DNA of 64,000 nt from Lithodes maja (lineage: Eukaryota; Arthropoda; Malacostraca; Decapoda; Lithodidae), in NCBI GenBank assembly GCA_037953745.1, contig JBAKBP010007101.1, positions 39,181 through 103,180 of the forward strand, in the 5' to 3' direction. This document shows, in pieces, positions 19,493 through 32,100 of the stretch. A program made the position numbers and the translations under genes. The notes under the pieces were generated by a model that saw only the letters and a program-made list of their open reading frames with translations, had not been told where the DNA came from and made no database searches. The number at the start of each line of letters is the position of its first letter. Position 1 is the stretch's first letter.

Positions 19493-19498
19493 GTTTAT
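19493..19498 (-). terminator. Poly(A) signal left of glycoprotein copy 7
   Basis: Minus-strand AATAAA in a TATAGTTTATTGTTTAAA block, about 400 bases past the stop at 19897; a long 3' UTR would be needed. Confidence 0.4.
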
Positions 19499-19896
19499 TG
19501 TTTAAAAAAAATAATGCCAAAAATGTGAGTGAGTAGTACGATTCTAAATAAAACAAAAATAAAGGGCCGTATAATGTATTATAGTGACCCCAAAGCGGCG
19601 GTGTCCGCTAAAGTCCTGGATGGTGACACAGTCGGGTTTTAGTAACCAGCAGGACACAAACATAGGTGGTCTCCGGGAGACACGAAACGGGATTTAGAGC
19701 CCCGAAAACTAGGCTAGCCAATGTACCTATCTAAAAACTAGGATTGACTTGACTCCCAAAAAAAATCTGAGATTCTACATTAAAATTAAATGGCCTGGAG
19801 ACACAAAATGGGATTCAGAGCCCCTAAAACCCAGCTGGTGCAGCCGAAACGGATGGTGGCAGAATTGCTGAAATGGATATGCAAACAATCATGGTT

Positions 19897-20925
19897 TTAC
19901 AATAATAGAATAATAACACTAGTTATAACAATTGAACTTAGTATGATAATTGGGGATGAGAGTAGAATAGCGGAAAACGAATTGCCCGTAATACCAGCTT
20001 TACTAGAAACACAATTAGGAATGACCCTCGCACCCTTGACACCCAACATGTACCAAGACCCAGAGCAGTCCTCCTCCCCTTTGTGGTGTGCCCTCGTGAT
20101 GGAGATAATGGTGGTGGAGTTAAGATCGACCGTGAGAGTTTGGTAGCGATAACCTCGGGAGTAAGTTACGTTTAGGTGAAGTGCCTCTCGGGTTCCATGC
20201 GTGCTATTGTATATGGCATAATAGTTGGTGGGGAAACAGGGGTAGAGCATCACTGAGACTGTAATTTCCTCACTTCCGGCTTCCGGGGAGAGTCGGATGA
20301 GATCAGCAGAGGGTGACAGGCTGAGTCTGCTACTAAACCCACTGTCACACCCTACCAGAGCTAGGCACCCATCATGGTCCATGACCTCAAAGTTGGGTAA
20401 CATAATCAGTGGTGCCCCATAGGACACGTTCACCCGGTCTACCGTAGTTACTACTAGACCATTGGTATCTTGGGTCAGTTCACCAGCCTCCCTTTGATTC
20501 AACTGGATAGTGAAGCTTTTGTTAGAAGATGTCAGGAAAAGAGTGACGACATTGTACCACCTCCCTGACCCCATAACAAAGGGAGGATGGACAGCCGCGT
20601 GTTCCCAGCTGGTGACATTGAGACAGCCGACACCAGCCGAACGGATGGTGTTGTTGGTGTCAAAATTCTCCATGAACAAACAGGCAGCTGGTTCGCCATC
20701 ATCCGTCAACAGCTCCCAATAGATCCTCCATTGTGAGTGGTAAGATGAGAATATAAACTTCATGGTGATTGGCAGCGGTGGTGGGGTTTCGTTATTAGAT
20801 AAGATGATGGGACAATTAGTTGTGTAGTTAGCAGCACACGGAACCAACAGGGTGAGTAGTAGTAAGGCCTGCTTAGGGATCCCACCATGGTGGTCTCTGC
20901 CGGTCATCATGATAGAGGAGGACAA
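19897..20925 (-). CDS. Family glycoprotein, copy 7
   Basis: 342 residues from the first ATG; the family start MTGRD is at residue 7 (20907). The signal peptide core is QALLLLTLLVPCAA. The mature N-terminus differs from copies 1-5 (NYTTNCPIILSNNETPPPLP) but the core landmarks are kept: YWELLT, TIRSAGVGCLNVTSWEHAAV, FTIQLNQREAGELTQ, GCLALVGCDSG, LIRLSPEAGSEEITV, YNSTHGTREALHLNVTYSR, GARVIPNC. The tail SSPIIILSSIVITSVIILLL is strongly hydrophobic and ends the protein, as in GPI signals. It is nearly identical to copy 8 in the C-terminal two thirds. Intact. Confidence 0.82.
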   Translation of the reverse strand: MSSSIMMTGRDHHGGIPKQALLLLTLLVPCAANYTTNCPIILSNNETPPPLPITMKFIFSSYHSQWRIYWELLTDDGEPAACLFMENFDTNNTIRSAGVGCLNVTSWEHAAVHPPFVMGSGRWYNVVTLFLTSSNKSFTIQLNQREAGELTQDTNGLVVTTVDRVNVSYGAPLIMLPNFEVMDHDGCLALVGCDSGFSSRLSLSPSADLIRLSPEAGSEEITVSVMLYPCFPTNYYAIYNSTHGTREALHLNVTYSRGYRYQTLTVDLNSTTIISITRAHHKGEEDCSGSWYMLGVKGARVIPNCVSSKAGITGNSFSAILLSSPIIILSSIVITSVIILLL

Positions 20926-21462
20926 TGTTTCGCTTTAGGTCACTATCTGTAAAAAATATTATCAATAAAGTTCGCCTCATATTATATTGTGTTTATATTA
21001 ATTCTGGTTGGTTATTATAGAACATGAGGGGAGTAATCATCATATAGTATGCATACACTTAAAAAAAATAGTTAAAGATATAATAATTTCATATATTTAT
21101 TTATCCGAAAAGCGGGTGATATTCCCCGGAGGATTCGAACCTGAATGAGGTTGTTGGGGGCGGCTGCGGCGCGTTACTAGATGCGAAGGGAGACACCACG
21201 GCTGTCTCATGGCTTACCCGCCATCACTTATGGACAAACATTACTACGATAGAGGTACAGTGGGTTTGTATATCTTTGTTTTAACCCTTTAGCGGATCCG
21301 AATGTGGTAAGTAAGGACCAATAAGTATTTTTTAGCCGATACGACCACCTTTTTGTTTTTATTTAGAGCCGCTAGGATATCTATATGAGATGTAGACATA
21401 TAACTGAGCTAAAATTAGCCTAAAAACTAGAATTGACAAAATAATATTTTCTCTATCAGGAT
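20926..21462. other. Spacer with tRNA-like remnant, copy 7 side
   Basis: No gene. It is nearly identical to 22534-22990 for most of its length. A decayed tRNA-like stretch at 21114-21195 includes GGATTCGAACC (21131-21141, an exact B-box on the minus strand) and GCGGCGCGTTACTAGATGCG. TTTTAACCCTTTAGCGGATCC lies near 21281. A satellite-like piece with TAGACATATAACTGAGCTAA starts near 21393. Confidence 0.6.
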
Positions 21463-22533
21463 CTACAATAATCGAATAACACTAGTTATAACAATTGAAC
21501 TTAGTATGATAATTGGGGATGAGAGTAGAATAGGGGAAAACGAATTGCCCGTAATACCAGCTTTGGTGGTAATACCAGCTTTACTAGAAACACAATTAGG
21601 AATGACCCTCGCACCCTTGACACCCAACCTGTACCAAAACCCAGAGCAGTCCTCCTCCCCTTTGTGGTGTGCCCTCGTGATGGAGAGAATGGTGGTGGAG
21701 TTAAGATCGACCGTGAGAGTTTGGTAGCGATAACCTCGGGAGTAAGTTACGTTTAGGTGAAGTGCCTCTCGGGTTCCATGCGTGCTATTGTATATGGCAT
21801 AATAGTTGGTGGGGAAACAGGGGTAGAGCATCACTGAGACTGTAATTTCCTCACTTCCGGCTTCCGGGGAGAGTCGGATGAGATCAGCAGAGGGTGACAG
21901 GCTGAGTCTGCTACTAAACCCACTGTCACACCCTACCAGAGCTAGGCACCCATCATCGTCCATGACCTCAAAGTTGGGTAACTTAATCAGTGGTGCCCCA
22001 TAGGACATGTTCACCCGGTCTACCTTAGTTACTACTAGACCATTGGTATCTTGGGTCAGTTCACCAGCCTCCTTTTGATTCAACTGGATAGTGAAGCTTT
22101 TGTTAGAAGATGTCAGGAAAAAAGTGACGACATCGTCATCGTACCACAACCCTGACCCCCCCACAACGAAGGGAGGCTGGACAGCCGCGTGTTCCCAGCT
22201 GGTGACATTGAGACAGCCGACACCAGCCGAACGGATGGTGTTGTTGGTGTCAAAATTTTCCATGAACAAACAGGCAGCTGGTTCGCCATCTTCCGTCAAC
22301 AGCTCCCAATAGGCCCTCCATTGTGAATCAGATGCGTGTATAAACTGCATGGTGATTGGCAGCGGTAGTGGGGTTTCGTTATTAGGTAAGATGATGGGAC
22401 AATTAGTTGTGTAGTTAGCAGCACACGGAACCAACAGGGTGAGTAGTAGTAGTGGTGGTAGTAGCAGGACTAAGGCCTGCTTAGGGATCCCACCGTGGTG
22501 GTCTCTGCCGGTCATCTTGATCGAGGAGGACAA
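21463..22533 (-). CDS. Family glycoprotein, copy 8
   Basis: 356 residues from the first ATG; the family start MTGRD is at residue 7 (22515). It is the longest copy. Relative to copy 7 it has extra leucine and proline residues in the signal peptide (LLPPLLLLTLLVPCAA), a small insertion after the HAAV-x-PPF segment, and a repeated AGITTKAGITGN stretch before the hydrophobic tail. The other landmarks and sequons match copy 7. The two genes with their upstream spacers form a recent tandem duplication with a repeat distance of about 1.6 kb. Intact. Confidence 0.82.
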   Translation of the reverse strand: MSSSIKMTGRDHHGGIPKQALVLLLPPLLLLTLLVPCAANYTTNCPIILPNNETPLPLPITMQFIHASDSQWRAYWELLTEDGEPAACLFMENFDTNNTIRSAGVGCLNVTSWEHAAVQPPFVVGGSGLWYDDDVVTFFLTSSNKSFTIQLNQKEAGELTQDTNGLVVTKVDRVNMSYGAPLIKLPNFEVMDDDGCLALVGCDSGFSSRLSLSPSADLIRLSPEAGSEEITVSVMLYPCFPTNYYAIYNSTHGTREALHLNVTYSRGYRYQTLTVDLNSTTILSITRAHHKGEEDCSGFWYRLGVKGARVIPNCVSSKAGITTKAGITGNSFSPILLSSPIIILSSIVITSVIRLL

Positions 22534-23136
22534 TGTTTCGCTTTAGGTCACTATCTGTAAAAAATATTATTAATAAAGTTCTCCTCATATTATATTGTGT
22601 TTATATTAATTCTGGTTGGTTATTATAGAACATGAGGGGAGTAATCATTATATAGTGTATACATATATATTTAAAAAATAGTTAAAGATATAATAATTTC
22701 ATATATTTATTTATCCGAAAAGCGGGTGATATTCCCCGGAGTATTCGAACCTGAATGAGGTTGTTGGGGGCGGCTGCGGCGCGTTACTAGATGCCAAGGA
22801 GACACACCACTAACTAAGGCTGAGGCATGATGTATGTATGTCTCATGGCTTACCCGCCATCACTTACGGACAAACAAGAAAAACATTACTACGATAGAGG
22901 CAAGGTTTGTTTGTATCTCTTTGTTTTAACCCTTTAGCTGATCCGAATGTGGTTAGTAAGGACCAATAAGTATTTTTAGCCGATACGACCACCTTTTTGT
23001 TTTTATTTAGAGCCGTACCTCCATCATGTGTGGTATGATTTTTGTTTACAATAAAAAATATTTTAACCAGAAAATGCGTTTATTTTCCACCTTGACTCCT
23101 CTTTGTAATGTGTCTGGAACCCTATATAATTATTTT
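22534..23136. other. Spacer leading into the satellite
   Basis: Matches 20926-21370. It contains a decayed tRNA-like stretch at 22724-22808 (B-box form GTATTCGAACC), TTTTAACCCTTTAGCTGATCC near 22924, and a plus-strand 3'-flank element (TTTTTATTTAGAGCCGTAC, GTTTACAATAAA) at about 22998-23055. It ends TTTTAACCAGAAAATGCG, the reverse of the usual gene 3'-flank motif. The satellite begins soon after. Confidence 0.55.
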
Positions 23137-26100
23137 CTGAGAATAGAGCTAAAATCAGCCTAAAAACTAGGCTAGATTGGTCTTGTACGGTGGAGACACG
23201 AAACGGGGTTTAGAGCCTCTATAACTGGGCTATCTACACGAGACGTAGACATATAATAGAGCTAAAATCACCCTAAAAACTAGGCTAGTTAACATTGAAT
23301 TGACCAAAATAATATTCTCTGGAAAAATATTTTCTGAGATTGGACACTAAAGTGAATTGGTCTTGTATGGTGGAGACACAAAACGGGATTTAGAGCCTCT
23401 ATAACTGGGCTATCTATACGAGAGGTAGATATATAATAGAGCTAAAATCACCCTAAAAACTAGGCTAGTTAACATTGAATTGACCAAAATAATATTCTCT
23501 GGAAAAATATTTTCTGAGATTGGACACTAAAGTGAATTGGTCTTGTATGGTGGAGACACAAAACGGGATTTAGAGCCTCTATAACTGGGCTATCTATACG
23601 AGAGGTAGACATATAATAGAGCTAAAATCACCCTAAAAACTAGGCTAGTTAACATTGAATTGACCAAAATAATATTCTCTGGAAAAATATTTTCTGAGAT
23701 TGGACACTAAAGTGAATTGGTCTTGTATGGTGGAGACACAAAACGGGATTTAGAGCCTCTATAACTGGGCTATCTACACGAGAGGTAGACATATAATAGA
23801 GCTAAAATCACCCTAAAAACTAGGCTAGTTAACATTGAATTGACCAAAATAATATTCTCTGGAAAAATATTTTCTGAGATTGGACACTAAAGTGAATTGG
23901 TCTTGTATGGTGGAGACACAAACCGGGATTTAAAGCCTCTATAACTGGGCTATCTACACGAGAGGTAGACATATAATAGAGCTAAAATCACCCTAAAAAC
24001 TAGGCTAGTTAACATTGAATTGACCAAAATAATATTCTCTGGAAAAATATTTTCTGAGATTGGACACTAAAGTGAATTGGTCTTGTATGGTGGAGACACA
24101 CAACGGGATTTAGAGCCTCTATAACTGGGCTATCTTAATACATGAGACGTAGACATATAATAGAGCTAAAATCACCCTAAAAACTAGGCTAGTTAACATT
24201 GAATTGACCAAAATAATATAAACGGGATTTAGAGCCTCTATAACTGGGCTATCTATACGAGAGGTAGATATATAATAGAGCTAAAATCACCCTAAAAACT
24301 AGGCTAGTTAACATTGAATTGACCAAAATAATATTATCTGGAAAAATATTTTCTGAGATTGGACACTAAAGTGAATTGGTCTTGTATGGTGGAGACACAA
24401 AACGGGATTTAGAGCCTCTATAACTGGGCTATCTATACGAGAGGTAGACATATAATAGAGCTAAAATCACCCTAAAAACTAGGCTAGTTAACATTGAATT
24501 GACCAAAATAATATTCTCTGGAAAAATATTTTCTGAGATTGGACACTAAAGTGAATTGGTCTTGTATGGTGGAGACACAAAACGGGATTTAGAGCCTCTA
24601 TAACTGGGCTATCTACACGAGAGGTAGACATATAATAGAGCTAAAATCACCCTAAAAACTAGGCTAGTTAACATTGAATTGACCAAAATAATATTCTCTG
24701 GAAAAATATTTTCTGAGATTGGACACTAAAGTGAATTGGTCTTGTATGGTGGAGACACAAAACGGGATTTAAAGCCTCTATAACTGGGCTATCTACACGA
24801 GAGGTAGACATATAATAGAGCTAAAATCACCCTAAAAACTAGGCTAGTTAACATTGAATTGACCAAAATAATATTCTCTGGAAAATTATTTTCTTAGATT
24901 GGACACTAAAGTGAATTGGTCTTGTATGGTGGAGACACACAACGGGATTTAGAGCCTCTATAACTGGGCTATCTTAATACATGAGACGTAGACATATAAT
25001 AGAGCTGAAATCACCCTAAAAACTAGGCTAGTTAACATTGAATTGACCAAAATAATATAAACGGGATTTAGAGCCTCTATAACTGGGCTATCTACACGAG
25101 AGGTAGACATATAATAGAGCTAAAATCACCCTAAAAACTAGGCTAGTTAACATTGAATTGACCAAAATAATATTCTCTGGAAAAATATTTTCTGAGATTG
25201 ACACTAAAGTGAATTGGTCTTGTATGGTGGAGACACAAAACGGGATTTAGAGCCTCTATAACTGGGCTATCTACACGAGAGGTAGACATATAATAGAGCT
25301 AAAATCACCCTAAAAACTAGGCTAGTTAACATTGAATTGACCAAAATAATATTATCTGGAAAAATATTTTCTGAGATTGGACACTAAAGTGAATTGGTCT
25401 TGTATGGTGGAGACACAAAACGGGATTTAGAGCCTCTATAACTGGGCTATCTTAATACATGAGACGTAGACATATAATAGAGCTAAAATCACCCTAAAAA
25501 CTAAGCTAATTAACATTGAATTGACCAAAATAATATAAACGGGATTTAGAGCCTCAATAACTGGGCTATCTTAATACACGAGAGGTAGACATATAATAGA
25601 GCTAAAATCACCCTAAAAACTAAGATAATTAACATTGAATTGACAAAATAATATTTTCTCAAAAACTATTTTCTGAGATTGGACACTAAAGTGAATTGGT
25701 CTTGTATGGTGGAGACACAAAACACGATTTAGAGCCCCTATAACTGGGCTATCTTAATACACGAGACGTAGACATATAATAGAGCTAAAAACACCCTAAA
25801 AACTAAGCTAATTAACATTGAATTGACAAAATAATATTTTCTCAAAAACTATTTTCTGAGATTGGACACTAAAGTGAATTGGTCTTGTATTGTGGAGACA
25901 CAAAACGGGATTTAGAGCCTCTATAACTGGGCTATCTTAATACACGAGAGGTAGACATATAATAGAGCTAAAATCACCCTAAAAACTAGGCTAATTAACA
26001 TTGAATTGACAAAATAATATTATCTCAAAAACTATTTTCTGAGATTGGACACTAAATTGAATTGGTCTTGTATGGTGGAGACATAAAACGGGATTTAGAG

Positions 26101-29100
26101 CCTCTATAACTGGGCTATCTTAATACACGAGACGTAGACATATAATAGAGCTAAAATTACCCTAAAAACTAGGCTAGTTAACATTGAATTGACCAAAATA
26201 ATATTCTCTGGAAAAATATTTTCTGAGATTGGACACTAAAGTGAATTAATGGTCTTGTATGGTGGAGACACAAAACGGGATTTAGAGCCTCTATTACTGG
26301 GCAATCTTAATACACGAGACGTAGACATATAATAGAGCTAAAATCACCCTAAAAACTAGGCTAGTTAACATTGGATTGACCAAAATAATATTCTCTGGAA
26401 AAATATTTTCTGAGATTGGACACTAAAGTGAATTGGTCTTGTATGGTGGAGACACAAAACGGGATTTAGAGCCTCTATAACTGGGCTATCTACATGAGAG
26501 GTAGACATATAATAGAGCTAAAATTACCCTAAAAACTAGGCTAGTTAACATTGAATTGACCAAAATAATATAAACGGGATTTAGAGCCTCTATAACTGGG
26601 CTATCTACACGAGAGGTAGACATATAATAGAGCTAAAATCACCCTAAAAACTAGGCTAGTTAACATTGAATTGACCAAAATAATATTCTCTGGAAAAATA
26701 TTTTCTGAGATTGGACAGTAAGTGAATTGGTCTTGTATGGTGGAGACATAAAATGGGATTTAGAGCCTCTATAACTGGGCTATCTACACGAGAGGTAGAC
26801 ATATAATAGAGCTAAAATCACCCTAAAAACTAGGCTAGTTAACATTGAATTGACCAAAATAATATTCTCTGGAAAAATATTTTCTGAGATTGGACACTAA
26901 AGTGAATTGGCTTTGTATGGTGGAGACATAAAACGGGATTTAGAGCCTCTATAACTGGGCTATCTACACGAGAGGTAGACATATAATAGAGCTAAAATCA
27001 CCCTAAAAACTAGGCTAGTTAACATTGAATTGACCAAAATAATATTCTCTGGAAAAATATTTTCTGAGATTGTACACTAAAGTGAATTGGTCTTGTATGG
27101 TGGAGACATAAAACGGGATTTAGAGCCTCTATAACTGGGCTATCTACACGAGAGGTAGACATATAATAGAGCTAAAATCACCCTAAAAACTAGGCTAATT
27201 AACATTGAATTGACAAAATAATATTATCTGGAAAACTATTTTCTGAGATTGGACACTAAAGTGAATTGGTCTTGTATGGTGGAGACATAAAACGGGATTT
27301 AGAGCCTCTATAACTGGGCTATCTACACGAGAGGTAGACATATAATAGAGCTAAAATCACCCTAAAAACTAGGCTAGTTAACATTGAATTGACCAAAATA
27401 ATATTCTCTGGAAAAATATTTTCTGAGATTGGACACTAAAGTGAATTGGTCTTGTATGGTGGAGACATAAAACGGGATTTAGAGCCTCTATAACTGGGCT
27501 ATCTACACGAGAGGTAGACATATAATAGAGCTAAAATCACCCTAAAAACTAGGCTAATTAACATTGAATTGACAAAATAATATTCTCTGGAAAACTATTT
27601 TCTGAGATTGGACACTAAAGTGAATTGGTCTTGTATGGTGGAGACATGAAACGGGATTTAGAGCCTCTATAACTGGGCTATCTACACGAGAGGTAGACAT
27701 ATAATAGAGCTAAAATCACCCTAAAAACTAGGCTAATTAACATTGAATTGACAAAATAATATTTTCTCAAAAACTATTTTCTGAGATTGGACACTAAAGT
27801 GAATTGGTCTTGTATGGTGGAGACACAAAACGGGATTTAGAGCCTCTATAATTGGGCTATCTACACGAGAGGTAGACATATAATAGAGCTAAAATCACCC
27901 TAAAAACTAGGCTAATTAACATTGAATTGACAAAATAATATTTTCTCAAAAACTATTTTCTGAGATTGGACACTAAAGTGAATTGGTATTGTATGGTGGA
28001 GACACAAAACGGGATTTAGAGCCTCTATAACTGGGCTATCTACACGAGAGGTAGACATATAATAGAGCTAAAATCACCCTAAAAACTAGGCTAATTAACA
28101 TTGAATTGACAAAATAATATTTTCTCAAAAAATATTTTCTGAGATTGGACACTAAAGTGAATTGGTCTTGTATGGTGGAGACATAAAACGGGATTTAGAG
28201 CCTCTATAACTGGGCTATCTACACGAGAGGTAGACATATAATAGAGCTAAAATCACCCTAAAAACTAGGCTAATTAACATTGAATTGACAAAATAATATT
28301 TTCTCAAAAACTATTTTCTGAGATTGGACACTAAAGTGAATTGGTCTTGTATGGTGGAGACATAAAACGGGATTTAGAGCCTCTATAACTGGGCTATCTA
28401 CACGAGAGGTAGACATATAATAGAGCTAAAATCACCCTAAAAACTAGGCTAATTAACATTGAATTGACAAAATAATATTTTCTCAAAAACTATTTTCTGA
28501 GATTGGACACTAAAGTGAATTGGTCTTGTATGGTGGAGACACAAAACGGGATTTAGAGCCTCTATAATTGGGCTATCTACACGAGAGGTAGACATATAAT
28601 AGAGCTAAAATCACCCTAAAAACTAGGCTAATTAACATTGAATTGACAAAATAATATTTTCTCAAAAACTATTTTCTGAGATTGGACACTAAAGTGAATT
28701 GGTATTGTATGGTGGAGACACAAAACGGGATTTAGAGCCTCTATAACTGGGCTATCTACACGAGAGGTAGACATATAATAGAGCTAAAATCACCCTAAAA
28801 ACTAGGCTAATTAACATTGAATTGACAAAATAATATTTTCTCAAAAAATATTTTCTGAGATTGGACACTAAAGTGAATTGGTCTTGTATGGTGGAGACAT
28901 AAAACGGGATTTAGAGCCTCTATAACTGGGCTATCTACACGAGAGGTAGACATATAATAGAGCTAAAATCACCCTAAAAACTAGGCTAATTAACATTGAA
29001 TTGACAAAATAATATTTTCTCAAAAACTATTTTCTGAGATTGGACACTAAAGTGAATTGGTCTTGTATGGTGGAGACATAAAACGGGATTTAGAGCCTCT

Positions 29101-32100
29101 ATAACTGGGCTATCTACACGAGAGGTAGACATATAATAGAGCTAAAATCACCCTAAAAACTAGGCTAATTAACATTGAATTGACAAAATAATATTTTCTC
29201 AAAAACTATTTTCTGAGATTGGACACTAAAGTGAATTGGTCTTGTATGGTGGAAACATAAAACGGGATTTAGAGCCTCTATAACTGGGCTATCTACACGA
29301 GAGGTAGACATATAATAGAGCTAAAATCACCCTAAAAACTAGGCTAATTAACATTGAATTGACAAAATAATATTTTCTCAAAAACTATTTTCTGAGATTG
29401 GACACTAAAGTGAATTGGTCTTGTATGGTGGAGACATAAAACGGGATTTAGAGCCTCTATAACTGGGCTATCTACACGAGAGGTAGACATATAATAGAGC
29501 TAAAATCACCCTAAAAACTAGGCTAATTAACATTGAATTGACAAAATAATATTTTCTCAAAAACTATTTTCTGAGATTGGACACTAAAGTGAATTGGTCT
29601 TGTATGGTGGAGACATAAAACGGGATTTAGAGCCTCTATAACTGGGCTATCTACACGAGAGGTAGACATATAATAGAGCTAAAATCACCCTAAAAACTAG
29701 GCTAATTAACATTGAATTGACAAAATAATATTTTCTCAAAAACTATTTTCTGAGATTGGACACTAAAGTGAATTGGTCTTGTATGGTGGAGACATAAAAC
29801 GGGATTTAGAGCATCTATAACTGGGCTATCTACACGAGAGGTAGATATATAATAGAGCTAAAATCACCCTAAAAACTAGGCTAATTAACATTGAATTGAC
29901 AAAATAATATTTTCTCAAAAACTATTTTCTTAGATTGGACACTAAAGTGAATTGGTCTTGTATGGTGGAGACATAAAACGGGATTTAGAGCCTCTATAAC
30001 TGGGCTATCTACACGAGAGGTAGACATATAATAGAGCTAAAATCACCCTAAAAACTAGGCTAATTAACATTGAATTGACAAAATAATATTTTCTCAAAAA
30101 CTATTTTCTGAGATTGGACACTAAAGTGAATTGGTCTTGTATGGTGGAGACATAAAACGGGATTTAGAGCCTCTATAACTGGGCTATCTACACGAGAGGT
30201 AGACATATAATAGAGCTAAAATCACCCTAAAAACTAGGCTAGTTAACATTGAATTGACCAAAATAATATTCTCTGGAAAAATATTTTCTGAGATTGGACA
30301 CTAAAGTGAATTGGTCTTGTATGGTGGAGACATAAAACGGGATTTAGAGCCTCTATAACTGGGCTATCTACACGAGAGGTAGACATATAATAGAGCTAAA
30401 ATCACCCTAAAAACTAGGCTAATTAACATTGAATTGACAAAATAATATTCTCTGGAAAACTATTTTCTGAGATTGGACACTAAAGTGAATTGGTCTTGTA
30501 TGGTGGAGACATAAAACGGGATTTAGAGCCTCTATAACTGGGCTATCTACACGAGAGGTAGACATATAATAGAGCTAAAATCACCCTAAAAACTAGGCTA
30601 GTTAACATTGAATTGACCAAAATAATATTCTCTGGAAAAATATTTTCTGAGATTGGACACTAAAGTGAATTGGTCTTGTATGGTGGAGACATAAAACGGG
30701 ATTTAGAGCCTCTATAACTGGGCTATCTACACGAGAGGTAGACATATAATAGAGCTAAAATCACCCTAAAAACTAGGCTAATTAACATTGAATTGACAAA
30801 ATAATATTCTCTGGAAAACTATTTTCTGAGATTGGACACTAAAGTGAATTGGTCTTGTATGGTGGAGACATAAAACGGGATTTAGAGCCTCTATAACTGG
30901 GCTATCTACACGAGAGGTAGACATATAATAGAGCTAAAATCACCCTAAAAACTAGGCTAATTAACATTGAATTGACAAAATAATATTTTCTCAAAAACTA
31001 TTTTCTGAGATTGGACACTAAAGTGAATTGGTCTTGTATGGTGGAGACACAAAACGGGATTTAGAGCCTCTATAATTGGGCTATCTACACGAGAGGTAGA
31101 CATATAATAGAGCTAAAATCACCCTAAAAACTAGGCTAATTAACATTGAATTGACAAAATAATATTTTCTCAAAAACTATTTTCTGAGATTGGACACTAA
31201 AGTGAATTGGTATTGTATGGTGGAGACACAAAACGGGATTTAGAGCCTCTATAACTGGGCTATCTACACGAGAGGTAGACATATAATAGAGCTAAAATCA
31301 CCCTAAAAACTAGGCTAATTAACATTGAATTGACAAAATAATATTTTCTCATAAAATATTTTCTGAGATTGGACACTAAAGTGAATTGGTCTTGTATGGT
31401 GGAGACATAAAACGGGATTTAGAGCCTCTATAACTGGGCTATCTACACGAGAGGTAGACATATAATAGAGCTAAAATCACCCTAAAAACAAGGCTAATTA
31501 ACATTGAATTGACAAAATAATATTTTCTCAAAAACTATTTTCTGAGATTGGACACTAAAGTGAATTGGTCTTGTATGGTGGAGACATAAAACGGGATTTA
31601 GAGCCTCTATAACTGGGCTATCTACACGAGAGGTAGACATATAATAGAGCTAAAATCACCCTAAAAACTAGGCTAATTAACATTGAATTGACAAAATAAT
31701 ATTTTCTCAAAAACTATTTTCTGAGATTGGACACTAAAGTGAATTGGTCTTGTATGGTGGAGACACAAAACGGGATTTAGAGCCTCTATAATTGGGCTAT
31801 CTACACGAGAGGTAGACATATAATAGAGCTAAAATCACCCTAAAAACTAGGCTAATTAACATTGAATTGACAAAATAATATTTTCTCAAAAACTATTTTC
31901 TGAGATTGGACACTAAAGTGAATTGGTATTGTATGGTGGAGACACAAAACGGGATTTAGAGCCTCTATAACTGGGCTATCTACACGAGAGGTAGACATAT
32001 AATAGAGCTAAAATCACCCTAAAAACTAGGCTAATTAACATTGAATTGACAAAATAATATTTTCTCAAAAAATATTTTCTGAGATTGGACACTAAAGTGA

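Larger units (their letters stand above)
18673..19896. other. Spacer with tRNA-like remnant and perfect palindrome
   Basis: No gene. A decayed tRNA-like piece at about 18855-18930 includes GGATTCAAACC (18872-18882, a B-box read on the minus strand). TA and TG runs lie near 18941 and 18975. A perfect hairpin is at 19184-19214. Small glycoprotein pieces lie near 19646 (ACACAAACATAGGTGGTCTC) and 19826. Satellite-like AAACGGGATTTAGAGCCCC lies near 19685 and again, diverged, near 19807. Confidence 0.5.
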
